This document shows, one piece after another, positions 11,084-21,979 of a stretch of DNA of 64,000 nt. The notes below the pieces were generated by a model. That model was not told the DNA's origin, ran no database searches, and saw only the letters and a list, made by a program, of their open reading frames with translations. Source of the DNA: Acephala macrosclerotiorum (lineage: Eukaryota; Ascomycota; Leotiomycetes; Helotiales; Mollisiaceae). The DNA lies in assembly GCA_014904845.1 (NCBI GenBank), contig MU119283.1, positions 1 to 64,000 of the forward strand, in the 5' to 3' direction. The number at the start of each line of letters is the position of its first letter. The stretch's first letter is position 1. A program made the position numbers and the translations under genes.

Positions 11084-12084
11084 GTTTTGATAAGAAGATG
11101 GAATCGTATTTAGATGTTTTAACTGGCTCCGAATGGTAGCTGTTAAATTGTTGTATTAAGGCCTTTGTTGTAGCGGGCCAGACGGAAGACCTTGCTTAAA
11201 TAAATACTGACCAGCAAGATCGAACCACCTGAGAGAGCCTCTTCGTTATCTTCAGAATGTAATATTATCATGAAACTTGACATGCATATTCTAAATCCGC
11301 AAATATATTTTCGCCCCCTCTTCTTTTTTTGTTACCAGATCTTAATTAAGTGTCTGGCGTCAATTTTCAGAGGGTTGAAGGTGGTGTGGGGCAAGTATGC
11401 TGATTCAATTTTTCCCGCTAGAACGGTCACGCTCTCGTAAGCGTACCGACAGTTTGGAAAGCCCTAGCATCGCAGTCAGATAATGGTTCGATACCGGCTT
11501 CCTTTCCCTTCTATGACCAGGATCGTTGAGATGCCTACCAGGGTCTCACCTTCCGAATTGGAATGCGCAGCAGTAATAGCCGAATCGCAGAGCCGTCGCT
11601 AAACGAAGGTTCGGAACCCGGCAAATAAATGTGGAGAAGATGGTTTAGGGATCCAAGATCGAGCTCCTAGATATTTCCGGTGGGGCAAAGTATTCTGTAA
11701 ATAGTCGTGAGTGGTCCGTGCTGTTTAGATGAAATATTCCGCCATTACTGCTCTAGAGCAAGGGGGAATAAAGCTATCCCGAACGCAAGTCACGAAGCTA
11801 CTAAGCCACATCTCCTCTTGAACTGTATTTAAAAGGTTCAGCAGAGTTAGACGCGTTCAGCCAATACGAATATTTCCTCTACCATCATCATGGAGTATCG
11901 AAGGACGTACTCAACACGCTAGCCCTATAGTACCATTCAAACATCCCTACTAGATTCTGATTGTGCAGACTTCACAGGGTATAATGCACCAAATTTTGTA
12001 CCGAATTTTGTACCGAACTTTCCTTAGCATCAATATTCTCGAGACTCGATTAATCTTATCTCGAATCTAGGCTCAGACAGCTTT
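11084..12084. other. Intergenic, no supported gene
   Basis: No convincing coding frame. A short direct repeat of TTTTGTACCGAA occurs near 11993-12018. A T-arm-like motif at about 11486 was considered and rejected as a tRNA. Confidence 0.5.
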
Positions 12085-12530
12085 ATGGAAGGCTGTACGT
12101 GGGCAGCCCAAGATAATTCGCTCGGCATTTCGACAGGACTTGTGGCAGAGCCACAGTTGCAAGTAGCGTCCGCCGTGCAGATGCAAACTGCTGTGACTGA
12201 AGACTCTACTGATGAGCAACACTGGAGACAAGGCGTTGCGAAGCTTGAGAACAGAATTGGCCGGCTTGAAACGCTTATTGAGAGCCTGCAGAATCAGTAA
12301 GTCCCATTTCAGCGACGAATTGAAAATATGACTAACGTGAATCATAGAATCGAAGAGAAGACGAGGTGAGATCTGCTGCCAGGTTTGGGACAATATCTAA
12401 CTTCACAAATAGATTCTTCGCAGAAGTTGAAAACTACATCAAGCAGCTTGTGGATTGGACCAAATATTCTAAAGTGGCCATAGAAAGTCTTGTTGCAGAG
12501 CTGAAGGAGGCTGTTAAATCAGCGAGTTAA
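12085..12530 (+). CDS. Coiled-coil protein with 18-nt microexon
   Basis: Three exons: 12085-12296, an 18-nt microexon 12348-12365, and 12413-12530. The introns are 51 and 47 nt (GTAAGT..CATAG and GTGAGA..AATAG). The microexon encodes IEEKT and two bases of the next Arg codon, linking LIESLQNQ to FFAEVENYIKQL. All phases match and give 115 aa. Residues about 45-110 are a coiled coil (KLENRIGRLETLIESL; VAIESLVAELKEAV). The convergent neighbour at 12656 is also coiled coil. No signal peptide and no known domain. A model that skips the microexon would go out of frame or stop early. Confidence 0.7.
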
Positions 12531-12655
12531 AAGTAGCCTGGAATCCGAAATGCGAGAACCGAGGAGTCTGGCGCACGTGCATATTGGGGATAGGAAATGA
12601 ATTTGAAGGTAGATTGCATGAATTTATACTATTGAGACAAGAATGCTCCTGACGC

Positions 12656-13030
12656 TCATATCCAGCTCGCCGGATGCTCTTCAAGGCTGGAGGGATGTTC
12701 ATTGTGTATTCCCCAGAATGCGAGCCAGGCTCGGTCAGCTGCCAGATCTTGCCGGCGACATTTCTCAAGTGTGTTTTGCATCAGTGCTACAGCCTGATAG
12801 ATCCCATGCAAAAGCTTTATCGTGCGAGATGAGGTTTCCCGACATCGGGCGATGTGATGTTCCAACCATGAATTCTCCATTGTGATCCTTTCCAGTGTAT
12901 CTAGCTCCTGCCTCCTTTGAAACTCATTTACTCTCCCAAGCAATGCGCCGATAGAGAATTCTTCCGGGTCCTGCCAACTTAGAGGACGATTTGTGGGTGA
13001 GTGCATTTGCTCGGCAGAATCGGCATCCAT
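12656..13030 (-). CDS. Helical hypothetical protein
   Basis: Single exon from ATG 13030 (MDADSAEQ), 124 aa; the longer frame upstream begins with TTG. Mostly helical and charged: FSIGALLGRVNEFQRRQ, LERITMENSWLEHHIARC, IYQAVALMQNTLEKCRRQD. No signal peptide. It is convergent with the coiled-coil gene ending at 12530, 125 bp away. The pattern looks like a real fungal protein, but I cannot name a family. An additional C-terminal exon is possible. Confidence 0.55.
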   Translation of the reverse strand: MDADSAEQMHSPTNRPLSWQDPEEFSIGALLGRVNEFQRRQELDTLERITMENSWLEHHIARCRETSSRTIKLLHGIYQAVALMQNTLEKCRRQDLAADRAWLAFWGIHNEHPSSLEEHPASWI

Positions 13031-13346
13031 ACTGCGTAGTTTGTAAGAGAGCTGCCCTTTTGCAGAACGCAATCAAAAACCAACGTATGCTCCTTTTAAA
13101 GCGTAATCCTCAGGGAGTTAGAATTGGTATCCTGGAGCCTTTTATGGACCCTTCTAAATATAGCATTTTCCCATAAATCTGTCCTTCAGGGTATGCCAAG
13201 GCATGGAGCAGGTTTCGGAATCCCTAATCCCTCTTTTTATATAGCTGCTCGTTGAATCACATCGGAAAGGCATCTATCACGACCGAATTCCTCGACTTTC
13301 AGAAATCAATTCTCAATTTTGCCAAGATCTAAAGAGACCTGAAAAA

Positions 13347-13631
13347 ATGATCTTCGGATTTACCGTAGCATCGAAGATGGGAAAGGGGGATTCATGCAAG
13401 ACCAAGACTTATGGATTCACTCTGATGCTGACAAGGGGCAAGATGGTCACATCTACGACACGGACGGAAATAGAGCAAGACAACACACCCCAATTTGTGA
13501 CAAGCCAGTCAGAACATTCCGTTGTCTTTGAGACGGCGAAGGAGGTCCGATACTTCAGGCCAGGGACAGCCGAGAATCAACTCAATTCAGAGCGGCTTCC
13601 ATCAGCGGAATCTGAAAAGGCAGATGAGTAA
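13347..13631 (+). CDS. Weak hypothetical ORF
   Basis: A 94-codon ATG frame, polar and Thr/Lys-rich, with no motif, no signal peptide and no splice partner. It is the only candidate between 13031 and 13863; the remainder of that interval shows nothing. Confidence 0.25.
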   Translation: MIFGFTVASKMGKGDSCKTKTYGFTLMLTRGKMVTSTTRTEIEQDNTPQFVTSQSEHSVVFETAKEVRYFRPGTAENQLNSERLPSAESEKADE

Positions 13632-13863
13632 GGGTTATGTAATGAGGGGATGTCTTAAGGGCAGGGCTAGGAATAATCATATGCAAATGGAGGTTCACTT
13701 TGTTCTTTGTACTTGCAAATTCGGAGAATGTAAACATTAGATTTTAAGAGACGTCAACGCACTTCTTTAAATAAAGTTCTATCTAAGATGACGGATCCAG
13801 CTAAGTAATAAACCATGAATTTTGAAAATCAAGGAGAGTGGGCGATATCAAGATTAAGAAAGA

Positions 13864-14409
13864 TCAAAACATCCAGACAGCGAGGGCAGATAAGATTACA
13901 GATATATCAGGGAGCCTGCGACTGACTGGAACCGCCGAGCTAGTGAGAAGTGCGAATTCTGATGGGGAGGTAGTCGATTTTGGGGCCGTGGGTCGCTGTG
14001 CTGTTGCTCCTCCATAAGTTGTGTTGAAGTTCAGGACCGTGAGTGATTGCTGAGCAGCGTTTGCAGTCGTCCTGGTCAGAGATGCATTTCGCCACGAAGA
14101 TAAAAGAGTTTCTGTCTGATACGGAGCAGTGCTCAGGCTGGAAGTCGGGGTGGGCAGGTTGTCGAATCCAGCAGAAGATGATGAGATGGTAATATCGCTA
14201 AGGCTAATAATCCCGGAACCAGAGAGTTCGCCAATCTGGAGTTGAATTGTTGCCACGGCTTCGGAGGACAAAGTCTTTGTTTCTTGAGAGACATCGAAAA
14301 GTGTAGTGGCTGTAGTAGTATTCCAAAACATCCCTCCTGGCACGGTTGGATTTTCCGCTAAACTGAGGTGAAAAAGGAAGAATGCCGATGAGAGGATAGA
14401 ATAGTGCAT
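13864..14409 (-). CDS. Putative GPI-anchored cell-surface protein
   Basis: Single exon, 181 aa from ATG 14409 (MHYSILSS); the upstream in-frame extension starts with TTG. A signal peptide (SAFFLFHLSLA) is followed by a Ser/Thr-rich, Cys-free domain with N-glycosylation sequons (NTT, NAS, NTT). The C-terminus has a short hydrophobic tail (ISVILSALAVWMF) after a spacer with small residues, the arrangement of a GPI-attachment signal. Probably a wall or membrane glycoprotein. No enzymatic domain. Confidence 0.65.
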   Translation of the reverse strand: MHYSILSSAFFLFHLSLAENPTVPGGMFWNTTTATTLFDVSQETKTLSSEAVATIQLQIGELSGSGIISLSDITISSSSAGFDNLPTPTSSLSTAPYQTETLLSSWRNASLTRTTANAAQQSLTVLNFNTTYGGATAQRPTAPKSTTSPSEFALLTSSAVPVSRRLPDISVILSALAVWMF

Positions 14410-14783
14410 TTTGATAACTTGATAATAGAACTCAGAGAATTCTCTGGGGTTGCGTGTGTGGGGGGAAGGTGGAAGATCATATTTACGAAAAGTAGTATAA
14501 GCTGAAGACAAGGACGCTCTATTATTAGGACCGATGGCGGCGCCAGAAACGTATCCAGGCTGACCGATATGACCCCCTTCTCTTAGTGGAGCCGTAGCTT
14601 CTTGGCATCTGGAGGGTGGACATGGTCCCTCACAAATTTATATTTTTAGCAGATGGCCTTAAGGGAGGTTCGACGGGTACCGAGGGCAAAGATTGACTCA
14701 CAAACAAAGGGTACCGTAAATGGTTCCCAACCAAAATATATAAAATCTTCAAATCACAACCTAAATGCAAACAGCGCACGAGT
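14410..14783. other. Divergent promoter spacer
   Basis: 374 bp between divergent starts at 14409 (minus) and 14784 (plus). No specific motif identified. Confidence 0.4.
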
Positions 14784-17036
14784 ATGAGCGAGCTGAACAC
14801 TAAGATTGATAAACTTTTTTCTGAAACCACAGCTTTTGAGCGGCAATTTGCCTTACCTAGAAGGAAAATGGGCGAAGGAACAGAAACCGGGGGTGGCAAT
14901 GGCCAAAGAGAGACACAAGTGAATAATGGCTTGACGACCCCAGCTGCTACCCCAGAGGTTGACCAGGGGAGGATCGACGCTGAAAAAGCTAGGGCGGCAG
15001 CAGCTGCTGCTGCATCCACGGACGAGCAGAATCTGCCAGAAGAACAGGAAAACCCTGAAAATAATGAGGGAGAGGAGGGACAGCAAGGGGACGATGACGA
15101 GGACGATGACGATGAAGATGACGACTACCACCCTCCTGAGGATCGCGAAGTCACCAAAGAACAACGGGAAGCCGTGCAGCATGTAATGAGCTGCAAGGAA
15201 ACAAAACAAAACCGGAAAATGCTACGCATCGAACCGACGGCGAGCTATGTCACCCCACAGGAAGAAGCGAAGGAGATTCTGAAAAATTTTCTCATGATGG
15301 GGATGTTGACACATGATAAGTTCAACAGCGATCCGCAAGCTGAAGAAGCATTTAGAAGTGAGTCAGTGAGAATTCTTCTTTACAATTAATGTATTATGCT
15401 AATATCTGACGCAGGAGTCTTGAAAGCAGCTAGAATATTGAAAGTTGCGCCAGATCATATCCGAGAGATAAACAACTGGGATGGGGAAACAGAGTTCCCA
15501 GGCCTTTTAGATGAAGAACCTATGGAAGAAGACCAGGAGCCTCAGCCTACGGATAAGCCACCGACCCAATTTGTGCAAAAGATATACGACGAAGCCACGC
15601 AGCATTTACAGAAGCTTTGGGCCGGAGAGCAAGTAGGACTTGCTACAAAGGCGTTGTTCGACCTCAACGACCAAATCAAGCAGCAAAATAAGCGGGATAA
15701 TATTCCGGAGGATCAATGGACCATCAATATTCCATGGTTTGACTCAAACTTCGATATCGCTAGGCCCTATTATCTCCGTCTTCTGAATAGACCTGAAGGC
15801 CAATCCGTTGATGAAGAAGCAAGATCCAGATTTAATGAAATAGCTGTCAAAATGCGAGACGAAAACAAGCAACGCTGGTATAGGAAGGACTGGGAGATAT
15901 CACTTCCAACCGAAGGAGAGATCAAGCAAGCACAACAAGCAAAGGCAGATGCAGATGCAGCAGCAGCGGCGACGGCGAAGGCAACTGAAGAAGCTGCGGC
16001 TAAGGCAAAGGCAGATGAAGATGCAGCGGCGACGGCGAAGGCAGCTGAAGAAGCTGCGGCTAAGGCAAAGGCAGATGAAGATGCAGCGACGGTAGCGAAG
16101 GCGGCAGCCGAAGCTGCGGCTAAGGCAAAGGCAGATGCAAATGCAGCAGCAGCAGCAGCAGGGAAAATACAATATCCATGGACAACTCATATCTTACCAG
16201 ACGGCCGGGAGATCGTCGCTGGTCGCCAGCACAGCAGGCGTGGGAAGCTTGATGGCAAATCAACATTGGTCATCGCATCCGATCAGAGCAGAGATCCATT
16301 GGTTGTGGTCAAAGCAGGCGTGGAAGTTAACGTTGATGAGTCAGAGGTAGAGAAGTACTTCAACATGCCAGGCATCCATCTACTTGCCGAGAAAAAGAAG
16401 GATGGCAGCAAAGAAAAAACATGGACTTGGATGGACGATGACGACGACTTTGAGCTTGTCTGGGTTGCTGTAGGCGAGCGGAAGACGGCTACGTTTGGCA
16501 AAAACTCCAAAGCTGCCGAAGGGCAATGTTGCATTTGGTTGAAGAAAAAGCTTTACCTTTGCACGAGGTCGGACCTGACGAACATTAGAAAAGCCAAGAG
16601 AGCAGACAGATGTATCGAAGAATACTGCAAGAGGAAGGGGATAACTCCGCCGTGGGATGTCAAGCCAAAAACCACTATGATAGCGACAGAAATACTGGAA
16701 AAAATCGGCCTAGGCGGCTCCAGCCCAGCCGGTCAAATAGCGGCAGCTTCCGGTTGGACAGCGATAAATCGGCCAGCAGGAGGCTCGGAGGTTCAATCAC
16801 TCCAGAATCAAATGGATTCCTTGGAAAAGAAAGTTGACAAGCTCCAATTCAACCCAGGCGGAACTGCTTTGGAATCCGCGCTTGCTAAGTTGGAAGCGAG
16901 GATGGCCTCTATAGAGGGGAAGGTTGGGAAAATTGACCAAGTGGAGGTTGCAACGCAATCGCTAACACAAACCGTCAATAACCTAGCGACTACTGTTGAT
17001 GGTCTGTTAGACAAGCTGAAGGGCCTTAAATTGTAG
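14784..17036 (+). CDS. Large acidic/Ala-rich repeat protein
   Basis: Exons 14784-15357 and 15415-17036 around a 57-nt GTGAGT..CGCAG intron; 731 aa. In order: a short N-terminal helix; an acidic tract (DDDEDDDDEDDDY, residues about 100-115); a predicted helical domain (about 130-370); an Ala/Lys/Glu repeat (about 375-445) of four imperfect 20-residue units (KADEDAAATAKAAEEAAAKA type), likely a long rigid helix as in TolA-like linkers; a globular region with Trp-rich motifs (WTWMDDDDDFELVWVAVGE; CCIWLKKKLYLC); and a C-terminal coiled coil (LQNQMDSLEKKVDKL). No signal peptide or membrane segment. The globular segment is not recognised. It stands out in size among its small neighbours. Confidence 0.72.
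15941..16160 (+). repeat. Coding 60-bp tandem repeat
   Basis: Three full and one partial 60-bp units inside the preceding gene encode the Ala/Lys/Glu helix. Units 2 and 3 are nearly identical, so unequal crossing-over could change the number of copies. The antisense Cys-rich frame here is a shadow. Confidence 0.85.
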
Positions 17037-18521
17037 GAGCGTCTTTTTACGCGTGTGTTTATTCGTGCTGGTCTGGTCCTTGAAGAAGCCTCCACACTCT
17101 CTTTATATTTGAATGGGGCTGGTCCCGATTTCCTTTACAAGTAGTTAACATCTGATAGTACTAGAGATTGAAATACAAGTCGGCTTAGATTTTCCTTAAC
17201 AATTGACTATATCTTTAACCAGAGTTGTAGGTATTAACTGTCTACTCTTAATAGGCCCCGGGAATTCAAGTATGGGCCAACATTGTTTCTGTTGAGTCAT
17301 CGTTGTCGCTAAGAAACAACTTTGAATGTCGCCTAATCTCGTGCCTCTAATTCAGGGAGTTGATGAGGTTATTCATTTTGCGAAGAAATTGTGTTTGTGG
17401 AACTTCGCAAATATAGGCTCGATGCCATGTGATTTGCTCAGCAACCTGTCACTGACCGCCTTTAGGCTTCGGAATCACAAAGGCTCAAGAAAATTTAACT
17501 GCAACTATAGCAGAATTTTCGAGCTGAATGTGAGTGAAGAATGCTGCCTTGAAGCCTCAAATGACATGTTCGGACAGGGGTTTATATACACGTGACTAGG
17601 CCGAAGGGTAATGCATTTCTTCGCGTTGACTTTACTGATCAGTCTTCCAAATCCTGTAATTTAGATTGCGATATCTCATTTGTTTCGTCTTTGTTATGCT
17701 AGGGGGGGATTTGGGACATTGGCACATTTGCTTTTAAGGTTCACGAAGAGCCACTTCTACCGCGCATCACGTGGAATTAGGGAGATTATTTAGTTGCACC
17801 CTAGGGTCTTTGTATTGGGCATTTTCGTTATTGATGTCACTAAATCCTTGAATCGTGATTGGAAATTTATAGTAGCCAGCCAGCATCGGCCCTCATTGCC
17901 GCTGGCATGTTGCGGGGCGGTTTTAAAAGATATCACGTGAGATCGGAGAAAATAACGGCTTTTTTGTTGCGTATCGCAAGGAGGCCTCACCGAACTTTGC
18001 TCCTCGAATCAACATCTTTCACCAACACGGGTTTTTGTTGCACGTCGGCAAAAAGGGCGATTGCATGAGAGGTACCGTGCACAACTTCAAATTCTATGAT
18101 CTCAGAAATGCCGCTAGATGACCTCACAATGCAGCACACCTGCATCTGGCATACGCGTCACATCTAAAATTATTAGAGGCAGTGCAACTCTAAATCTGGA
18201 CTCACTATTCTTATCAACCTTTCACGTCTAATTAACTGGCAAATCTCAGGACCGCAAGTAGGGATTTCGATCACGTGGCAAAGAGAGCCTGGATTGACTC
18301 CAGTACAGGAGCCGAAGTCGGCTACCCAAAAGACGAAGAAGGGGGGGGGGGGGAGCCGAAACTGGCCCCCAGATGCTTCCGAGCATAGGGGTCCCGTTTT
18401 GGCCCTCAGGATTTCTCTCTATCACAAGAGGAACATATGCTTCCAAATGAAGACATTCTAATTTTAGTGCTAAGAGCTATCCACCAAGAGAGAGATATCT
18501 CAAATTATCTGATATCATTTG
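17037..18521. other. Long intergenic region
   Basis: Nearly 1.5 kb without a convincing gene. An 89-codon ATG frame at 17326-17595 has no motif. A 13-base G homopolymer lies at 18341-18353. Confidence 0.45.
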
Positions 18522-18530
18522 TATATAAAT
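18522..18530 (+). promoter_or_regulatory. TATA box
   Basis: TATATAAAT lies about 200 bp upstream of the secreted-protein start at 18726, followed by a pyrimidine- and CAA-rich leader typical of strongly expressed fungal genes. Confidence 0.55.
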
Positions 18531-18725
18531 AGACAGTCTCCTCGAGTCAAGTAAGCCAAATCACACTTCCATCATCGCCTTCAAACAACAAACATTTCTC
18601 ACACTACAACAATCCCCACAATTTCCACCTTCAGACTTTCAAACCAGCATTTCGCCTCACTTTCACTCACACTTTAATCTCCACATCCAAAACAAAACAA
18701 GAATTTTCTCTATCCAACCCTCAAA

Positions 18726-18965
18726 ATGCAATTCCAAATCCTCACAACAGCCCTCACTCTCCTCGCCACCATCGCCACCGCACTACCTCAATCTCTAGCC
18801 CGCCGAACAGTCACCATCGAAGACCGACAAACCGAACCAGCCGAGCCTTGCAATGACTTCTTCAACCAGCCTTGTCCAGCATCAAACTTGTGCTGTCCCG
18901 TCTCCTCTGTTTGTTTTCCAGTGACCGATGTTCTCAGCGGTCAGACCACTTTCGAGTGCTTTTAA
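18726..18965 (+). CDS. Small secreted Cys-rich protein
   Basis: Single exon, 79 aa. A signal peptide (ILTTALTLLATIATALP) is followed by a short pro-segment with a dibasic Kex2-like site (LARR). Six cysteines are in the mature part (C-N-D; QPCPASNLCCP; VCFP; ECF), including a CC doublet. It is too short and has too few Cys for a class I/II hydrophobin. The TATA box, CAA-rich leader and TCAAAATGCA start context suggest regulated, possibly high expression. Candidate apoplastic effector or wall protein; no family recognised. Confidence 0.72.
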   Translation: MQFQILTTALTLLATIATALPQSLARRTVTIEDRQTEPAEPCNDFFNQPCPASNLCCPVSSVCFPVTDVLSGQTTFECF

Positions 18966-19917
18966 GCGACATGTCTTTGCATCAACTTTATTTTGTCTAT
19001 AAACATAATACTTGAGTAATACAGTTGAAATAAATATTTTTTGTTACATTCAATTATTTATGATTGTGCACCTGTTTAAACGACAAGGAAACAAAAAAAG
19101 AATCATAAACCTAAACTCATAGACTGCGAACATAAATCTACATTCTATCAAAGCGTATGGGAGAAACTCGACCTCATGAAACGATCTATCCCTTTTCACA
19201 AAGGCAAAGTCTGCAATCAAGCGATCCCTATGCATTTGTAAAATCTCGAGCTGCTGTTCTGTAGATGTCATGATGGACTCGAACAGACTCTGTAGTTAAT
19301 CAGATTCAAGCTTAAAAACTGCGCTTCTACAATTGTAAACACGCCCGGTTCCTGGCGAGCTCCTGTATGAGACTCAAGAACCGGGATTACCAGCAGATCC
19401 CCTTGTATTCTTCATTCTATCGAAGAGCTAAGAACATTGTGCACATTAAGAGTGAAGATACATCCGTGCTCAGCCACGAAGAATGTGAGACAACCAAGGG
19501 AAAAAAACGTCAGTTCTCCCTTAGCGAGGCTTTATCAAGTTTCGACGAGTATGGGGGCTTTCAATCGCAATCCATGACATTTACTCAATGTAGTCAGTCC
19601 CATGATCCCTATCATCTATGAACGCTTCTTTCCCTAAGCCAAACCCTTTGCACAAGGTTCTTACTCTCTGCGATTGTTCTAGCTGTCTTATTAAGGTCGA
19701 GGCGCGTTTGATGCGACGAAGAGAAAAGGGACGTGGCGCTCGCTAATCTCGCTTAGGCCCCTTTCTTTCTGGACACTTGAAGAGCTTGAGCTGCGTCCTA
19801 CTAGTTACTTAGAAAATCAATGATGCCTGATACTTAAAATATCTATAACTAATCTAAACGGAAGCCTGCCGTAATAAAAGAATCAAGAAATGCTAACTAC
19901 TTTTCGTGTATTTTTAT
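18966..19917. other. Intergenic, weak ORFs
   Basis: Contains a 73-codon minus-strand ATG frame (19050-19271, MTSTEQQLEIL) that could be a fragment or small gene, and an 84-codon frame at 19367-19621. Neither has supporting motifs. Confidence 0.35.
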
Positions 19918-20783
19918 TTAAAAAAAGACCGGCATAATAATTGCCAAAAACGCCATAATAATAGCACAAATCAAAGCCTCTAAAACTTGATTACTTGCAC
20001 CTCCTTTTTCTATTCCCGCAATTGGCCCGATACTTTGGATCTTTGATTGCACATCATACATAAATGCAGTAGGTATAATAAAAGAAATACAAAAGAATAA
20101 ACACAATAAACAAAGTCCCAATCTCTCTAAGAAACTTGCAATCTTTAATATCAAATAAACGAATGTAACGATTAGACCAAACAATAATACTAGCCCCAGA
20201 ATTAAACATCCTTTAATGCTAGCAGGTGTAATTTTCGCTAAAATCCCCTCAAGAGGCCGAAGAGACTGGATTTCGTTATCAACGAAGCTTGCGACAGTTT
20301 CCGGTACTATATGAGATATATTCAATGGCAAGTCGTTGCATTTTGTGCCGTTGATAAATGCAATGCAAAATTGCGTAGTACCAAGCGAGCAATTCCTTGG
20401 GAGCAGTGCTTCAATCGCAGTTTCGATAGCGCCCGCGCTACTCTGGATCTTGCTAGCAGCACCGGGGACGGCTGTGGCAAGGAGACTTGCTGCACTTTGT
20501 GCTTCGGTTTCAAGCGGTTGAAATAGGCCCCTCACTGGGATGGCTCGTGGCCTAATCAAAGGGTTGGGCAGCTGGATGTCGGTAAAATTGAACTGAATAA
20601 AGAATTCATTAGCGAAGTGAAGGGATTAAAAGCAGGGGGATCTCGTACAATAAAAGTTGCAATTCCTGCTTTGGTAGTCTTGTCTTGGACTAATAATTGA
20701 ATTCCCAATACTGCACAACAAAAAGCAGTAGAGAAAAAGCTTAATAAGATACCTGCTTTTAACCAATACTTTTGATGTAGCAT
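19918..20783 (-). CDS. Four-TM Sur7/claudin-like membrane protein
   Basis: Exons 20783-20649 and 20592-19918, joined in phase 0 over a 56-nt intron (GTACGA..TTCAG, CTAAT branch); 269 aa. The splice links ATFI to FNFTDIQLP and avoids an apparent frameshift. Topology: TM1 near the N-terminus (GILLSFFSTAFCCAVLGIQLL); an extracellular loop of about 100 residues with two Cys pairs (RNCSL..QFCIAF, TKCND) and sequons (NCS, NGT, NIS); then three clustered TMs. One N-terminal TM, a large loop with Cys, and C-terminal TMs resemble fungal Sur7/Pali-type claudin-like proteins of the plasma membrane. Family assignment is by topology, not a diagnostic motif. Confidence 0.65.
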
Positions 20784-21103
20784 TTTGAACTTGTTGATTT
20801 AAAATAAAAAAATTTAAATTGTATTGCAAAAGATTAATATTATTATATATTCAAATATTTATTTAAAAATAGATTTAAATTAAAACAAGAGATCAAAATT
20901 GACTCCTTTAAAAAAACTGCTAATTTTAGTATACGGAGTTAAAAATAGGCCATCGGAATATCAATTAAAAATATCAATTAAAAATATCAATTAAAAATAT
21001 TATATTTAAACTAATATAAAAAAAAGCTGCAAATTTTGAATTACTTTATTCTTTTACTAAAGTCTTAATACATCGAACAAATACAATTACGATATAAATT
21101 ACG
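20784..21103. other. A+T-rich spacer with 13-bp tandem repeat
   Basis: Very A+T-rich. Three perfect copies of ATATCAATTAAAA plus a partial one lie at 20958-21000. It separates two divergent genes and must hold both promoters. Confidence 0.7.
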
Positions 21104-21478
21104 ATGTTTACCAACTTTTTCTTTTTCGCTTTTTTTACCTTTGCTCCACTACTCGCCTCATTCGCATTAGCTCAGACATATACCCTTTTTGATGCAGTAT
21201 TCCCAAAAATAGGATGCTTTATTCAAGTCAATAATAACGCCTGCGGTTGCTCTGGTACTGTTGCACTAGATGGGGGCGCATGTGAGCAAATAGACTCTCT
21301 AGTAAATCAAGGGAGTGGGGGTAATATTGGACCACTTCCTTTCTGCGATGGAACTTTGAACGTTCAGTTTCTTGGTGGAGGGATGGCTCAGTCGGGATAT
21401 ATCAATAGCGCTGGGGATTGCTCTGATGGTTGCCCAATTACTGGTGTTGATCAAGGCGGTGGGAGCTGCGCAACTTGA
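21104..21478 (+). CDS. Secreted Cys-rich protein
   Basis: Single exon, 124 aa. The signal peptide is very hydrophobic (FFFFAFFTFAPLLASFALA). The mature part has eight Cys (GCFIQ, NACGCSG, GACEQI, PFCDG, DCSDGC, SCAT) and many Gly; no membrane segment. It ends at TGA 21476-21478. Immediately after, in the same frame, lies a degenerate copy of its last 50 or so residues (see pseudogene 21479-21637). Candidate effector or wall protein, domain unknown. Confidence 0.72.
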   Translation: MFTNFFFFAFFTFAPLLASFALAQTYTLFDAVFPKIGCFIQVNNNACGCSGTVALDGGACEQIDSLVNQGSGGNIGPLPFCDGTLNVQFLGGGMAQSGYINSAGDCSDGCPITGVDQGGGSCAT

Positions 21479-21637
21479 GCAGTTTTAAAAGGGGTTGGGG
21501 GTATTATTAAGCCGCTTCCATTTTGCGATGGATCTCTCGATATTCAGTTTCTAAGTGAAGGGATAGCTCAGCTGGGATGCTCTGATGTTTGTCGTATTAC
21601 TTCTGTTGATCAAGGGGGCGAGAACTGCGTAACTTAA
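21479..21637 (+). pseudogene. In-frame degenerate duplicate of the 3' half of the secreted gene
   Basis: 53 codons to a TAA at 21635-21637 directly follow the upstream TGA in the same frame. PLPFCDGSLDIQF, EGIAQLG, CSDVCRIT and VDQGGENCVT match PLPFCDGTLNVQF, GGMAQSG, CSDGCPIT and VDQGGGSCAT of the preceding gene. Seven codons (the YINSAGD segment) are missing in frame. There is no start or signal sequence, so the copy can be expressed only by stop-codon readthrough. Most likely a tandem duplication remnant. Confidence 0.75.
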
Positions 21638-21979
21638 ACAATTTGAAAGTTTTGATTATTTTTAATCTGATATTTATTCATCCAACTTTTCATTAAAATA
21701 CATTGACATGATAAAAGCACTTCGGCAAAACAAGCACAAAGGAACAAAGTAAAATATAAAACGTATTACAAGTATTTCAGCAAGCAAATTAAACATGGGA
21801 AATCAAATATAGTGGGGATGTGATGAATAAGCTTGTAAGATTTATGCTACAGGGGGCCGAATATGATTCCCTGCTTCGATGAACTGAAACTAAAAATAGT
21901 TTAAGAAGCTAAAGTGGGATACCTTTAAAAATAGCACGATTTTGATAATATTAAAGTATATCGTGGTGCTACAATAGTA
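21638..21979. other. A+T-rich spacer
   Basis: No gene or repeat recognised; promoter side of the membrane protein at 21980. Confidence 0.5.

Noticed and set aside
11457..11512. tRNA-like T-arm (GGTTCGATACC) with a possible acceptor pairing GGAA-GCC / GGCTTCC
   Set aside because: The paired ends are only about 45 nt apart, there is no D-arm or anticodon arm, and the 5' strand needs a bulge. Not a tRNA.
15900..16190. Cys-rich antisense reading frame
   Set aside because: It is the complement of the Ala/Lys repeat codons in the large gene; the Cys runs come from GCA/GCT codons read backwards.
17326..17595. 89-codon ATG frame in a long intergenic region
   Set aside because: No recognisable features; a random frame of this length is expected.
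20556..20648. Apparent frameshift in the membrane-protein gene
   Set aside because: A 56-nt phase-0 intron with good branch site and acceptor explains it without mutation.
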